NCBI GenBank assembly: GCA_012295275.1
Contig: CM022671.1
Span: forward strand, 27,489,822 to 27,553,821
From: Chrysomallon squamiferum
Taxonomy: Eukaryota; Mollusca; Gastropoda; Neomphalida; Peltospiridae
DNA length: 64,000 nt
Direction: 5' to 3'
Notes under the pieces: generated by a model
Told to the model about the DNA's origin: nothing
The model's database searches: none
Seen by the model: the letters and a program-made list of their open reading frames with translations, nothing else
Translations under genes and position numbers: made by a program
In this document: one piece after another, positions 61,599-64,000 of the stretch
Layout: the number at the start of each line of letters is the position of its first letter
Position numbering within the stretch: the stretch's first letter is position 1

Positions 61599-61922
61599 CT
61601 TGTGATGGGTGTAGGAAAAAATGGCACTGGAAAAAATGGCACCGGAAAAAAAAGGCAACTGGAAAAAATGTCATCCGGAAGAAATGACACTGTGCAAATT
61701 TGAAAAAAAAAAAAAAAAAAAAAATTGGCACTCTGTTTCTTTTTTCTGTAGGTGCTTAAAAAAAGAACAACGTAAAAGTACTTTTGAAAATACAATTTCT
61801 TTATGCAGTATTGATACATACATGTATATTAATATACAGCATTACTCAACCACTAGGTTTTTTTACTTAACAAAGTACAGTATTATATCAGAGTCCCATT
61901 TTTTCCGTACCCCGCTTGCGAT
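61599..61922. mobile_element. Candidate non-autonomous DNA transposon B with near-perfect 8-bp TSD
   Basis: The element spans 61607-61913 (307 bp). The left end reads GGGTGTAGGAAAAAATGGCA; the right end, reverse-complemented, reads GGGGTACGGAAAAAATGGGA. They agree at 16 of 21 terminal positions, including an 11-base identical core GGAAAAAATGG. The flanks carry CTTGTGAT (61599-61606) and CTTGCGAT (61915-61922), 7 of 8 identical, with one extra G at 61914. As in the element at 43340, the terminal motif is expanded inward as short tandem units (GGAAAAAATGGCAC, about four diverged copies). A poly(A) run lies in the middle. There is no transposase. Confidence 0.5.
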
Positions 61923-62199
61923 TACCATGTTTATGTAAAAAGCGCGTTTCAGACATATTGAGGTTATTATTGCGCGCTATTCATTTTAATGCAAGACAGA
62001 TAGATCGATTCTGCACTTTTACAATCATTTCTCAACTTTTGTTATGGTGTAAGAAAGTTAGGGAAAGTACATGTGCTTATTATGAATATTTATTTATTTA
62101 TATATTTTTTATTTTAGACTACTACAAATTTATTATAACATTAACAAATTTCCATCACTATTCAATTAAAAAAAAACGAAAAGAAAATAACTTTGTATT
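61923..62199. other. Non-coding interval, nothing recognised
   Basis: AT-rich, with short ATTT units. Confidence 0.3.
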
Positions 62200-62530
62200 C
62201 GGTCATTTGCAAGACATGCTTGTAACAAATGCATCACGATTATTGACTTCTGTCGCCAATTTCAAACTAAACCCCCCACCCAATCCCCTCCATCTTCCTG
62301 TCAAGGACACCAGCTCGTGTTTTCGTCGTGTCTGATTAAGCGTTAATTGGATATGCACACGTTGATTACTTACAGTTGTCATTTTGATTTCCCGACGCAT
62401 GTCCCGTCTGGCAGAGACGTCTGTTCGGATGTACTTGAAGCAATCCTGCAGTGACATCCAGTAATTATAGGCGGGTCATTCGGCGTCTGAACAACCACCT
62501 CGCCGAATCGTTTAAGTAATAGAAGTAAAG
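62200..62530. other. GC-rich, repeat-free island, candidate conserved regulatory element
   Basis: The most balanced, simple-repeat-free stretch of the right half. It holds TCTGATTAAGCGTTAATTGG (two homeodomain-type cores), TTGATTAC, CAGTAATTATAGG, a C-rich run (CCCCCCACCC) and ACGTCTGTTCGG. Overlapping frames on both strands (up to 84 codons on minus) have no domain. The dense homeobox-type motifs favour a developmental enhancer, by inference. Confidence 0.35.
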
Positions 62531-64000
62531 ATGCGGCGCTCACAAGAAGAGAATAATGTGTGGTTTGTTTCGTTTGTTAAGACAGTGGTTTTTCTTTGGC
62601 ATTTGGTTACATAAAGAAATATGCTATAAAAAAATGACTTGACACATACTTACAATGTAATTAATGTGTTTCTGTTATTGTTCACACGCTGAAGTTACTT
62701 GTTAAAACAGCATAATGTAATGGAAGCCAGTTTTCGGTATTTCATTTATTAAAGACATTGGTTTATTTTTGCAACCGGCTAAAAATGGATCCGTCACATC
62801 TGTTTGATATGTGGTTACGGTTTAATTAGTTGTTATTGTCATTCATTTTCATGCTATTAGTCTTGTTTTCTTGACAATACAATTTAATCGAAGCAAAATG
62901 ACAAGAGAAGCCGTATTAATGTCAACTAAAATAAAATAACATTTACGTATGCGTATTGTTACATCTTTTAAAATGTTCTTTTTTAACAGTATCAATTATA
63001 TGTATGTTTTAGTGGATTTTAATTATTTATCTATATACTGTCTTTAAATTTTGTAATTTTTCTCTCCGTTACTGAGGGATACGGAATTTATGAAGGATAC
63101 CAGGATCTTTAATGAAGTGTTTATCTGACTTATTTTATTAAATCTTATTTAGTTATTTATTTGTTTGTGTGTTTGTTTGTTTATTTACTTATATTTTTAT
63201 TTACGTTAAGACAAAAACAGTTTTCAGTTACATGTGTACTTTAAAGTTTTCAAACGATATTACATTATAGTTTTGTGTAACGAACCTGACAGACTTAGTT
63301 GTATGATCGTCTGTCACATTCGATAATGTGATTGCATTTATTTCGTCCCCTGGCTATTCATTTCATTCCCTGAAAATAATTGTGTTATATTTTTTCGATT
63401 TTCTCTTTCCTGTCTTGTCTGTTTTTCTCTGTCTTACCATTTATTTGTTCATTGTACATGTTAAGTTTTCTTTGTTTGTTTAATTTGTGTTTTTTTAACC
63501 TGCACCAGAGCCTATGTTCTTCGATTAGCAGCAAAGAAACTTATTTGCACCTACTCATGCACAGGATGAAAAATATTAAAATCCGTGTGGAAATGAACTA
63601 TAATATATACTGCTATTACTTCTTTCTTTTTTTTCTGCTGTTCAGTTACTGGGCTTTTTTGTTTGTTGTTGTTGTTGTTGCTTTTTCTCCTTATTTATTT
63701 ATATTTAGGCTGGGAAAAACGTTGCAACTTTAGAGAGAGATTGAATATAATTTTGACTGATAGAAAAGTAACAACAAGTACTTAATTTATTTATGTTAAA
63801 AACACTCAGTTCATTGCAAATATCATCTCAGTGAACTGCTTTTCTAGTATATAAGCTATAATTATATCAGCTGGATTGTTTAGAATAATACAAAATACCA
63901 CTGTTGTTGATATGGCGGTTTTAGTGTAACTGAACATGTGTCTTCTATTAATAACCCAACACATATTATGTTTCTTTCCTTTTTTGAAGGATAAGTATGT
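62531..64000. other. Non-coding interval to the window edge
   Basis: AT-rich. A 117-codon plus-strand frame (63380-63733) is rich in F, L and S from T-rich sequence and has no domain. GTT units near 63665-63680. Nothing supported. Confidence 0.4.

Noticed and set aside
61364-61819. 151-codon minus-strand frame
   Set aside because: It crosses a poly(A) run and the tandem GGAAAAAATGG units of the transposon-like element. The F/P-rich centre is repeat-derived.
63380-63733. 117-codon plus-strand frame with hydrophobic composition
   Set aside because: F, L, S and C richness comes from T-rich DNA. There is no recognisable protein and no splice context.

Overview
This looks like a nuclear window from an animal genome. 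It is AT-rich and gene-poor, has eukaryotic splice signals, and is full of micro- and minisatellites, with a few tRNA-like (SINE-type) fragments. Long (CT)n, (ATT)n, (CA)n and (ATGT)n tracts together with an ABHD1/ABHD3-type protein would fit a mollusc or another lophotrochozoan. That placement is an inference with low confidence.

Only two protein-coding features can be supported. (1) At the left edge, positions 196-306 (+) are the last coding exon, 36 residues plus stop, of a gene that starts outside the window. (2) Positions 5437-6615 (-) hold an intact 392-residue alpha/beta-hydrolase of the ABHD1/ABHD3 type with no intron in its coding region. Its Asp and His active-site residues are visible, but the nucleophile position reads glycine. 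A likely spliced 5' leader upstream carries a 7-codon uORF and a start-stop ATGTGA. The two genes converge on the 307-5436 interval.

The remaining roughly 57 kb has no convincing gene. It holds: (a) microsatellites and homopolymers; (b) tandem arrays of 31-190 bp units in all stages of decay, including a 39-bp minisatellite with a nested 156-bp higher-order repeat (26297-27544) and a 47/46-bp two-subfamily array (about 56620-57660); (c) two candidate non-autonomous DNA transposons (43340-43922 and 61607-61913) with similar GG-N5-GGA termini, internal tandem repeats grown from the terminus, and 8-bp flanking duplications; (d) a 28-bp perfect inverted repeat around a 92-bp loop; (e) tRNA-like fragments with A and B boxes; (f) several islands that are richer in GC and free of simple repeats, with recognisable transcription-factor motifs, which may be conserved cis-regulatory elements.

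The most useful leads are the paired GG-N5-GGA elements and the ABHD protein that lacks its serine. The long non-genic interval with repeat-free islands is consistent with a regulatory gene desert, but this cannot be shown without a cross-species comparison.
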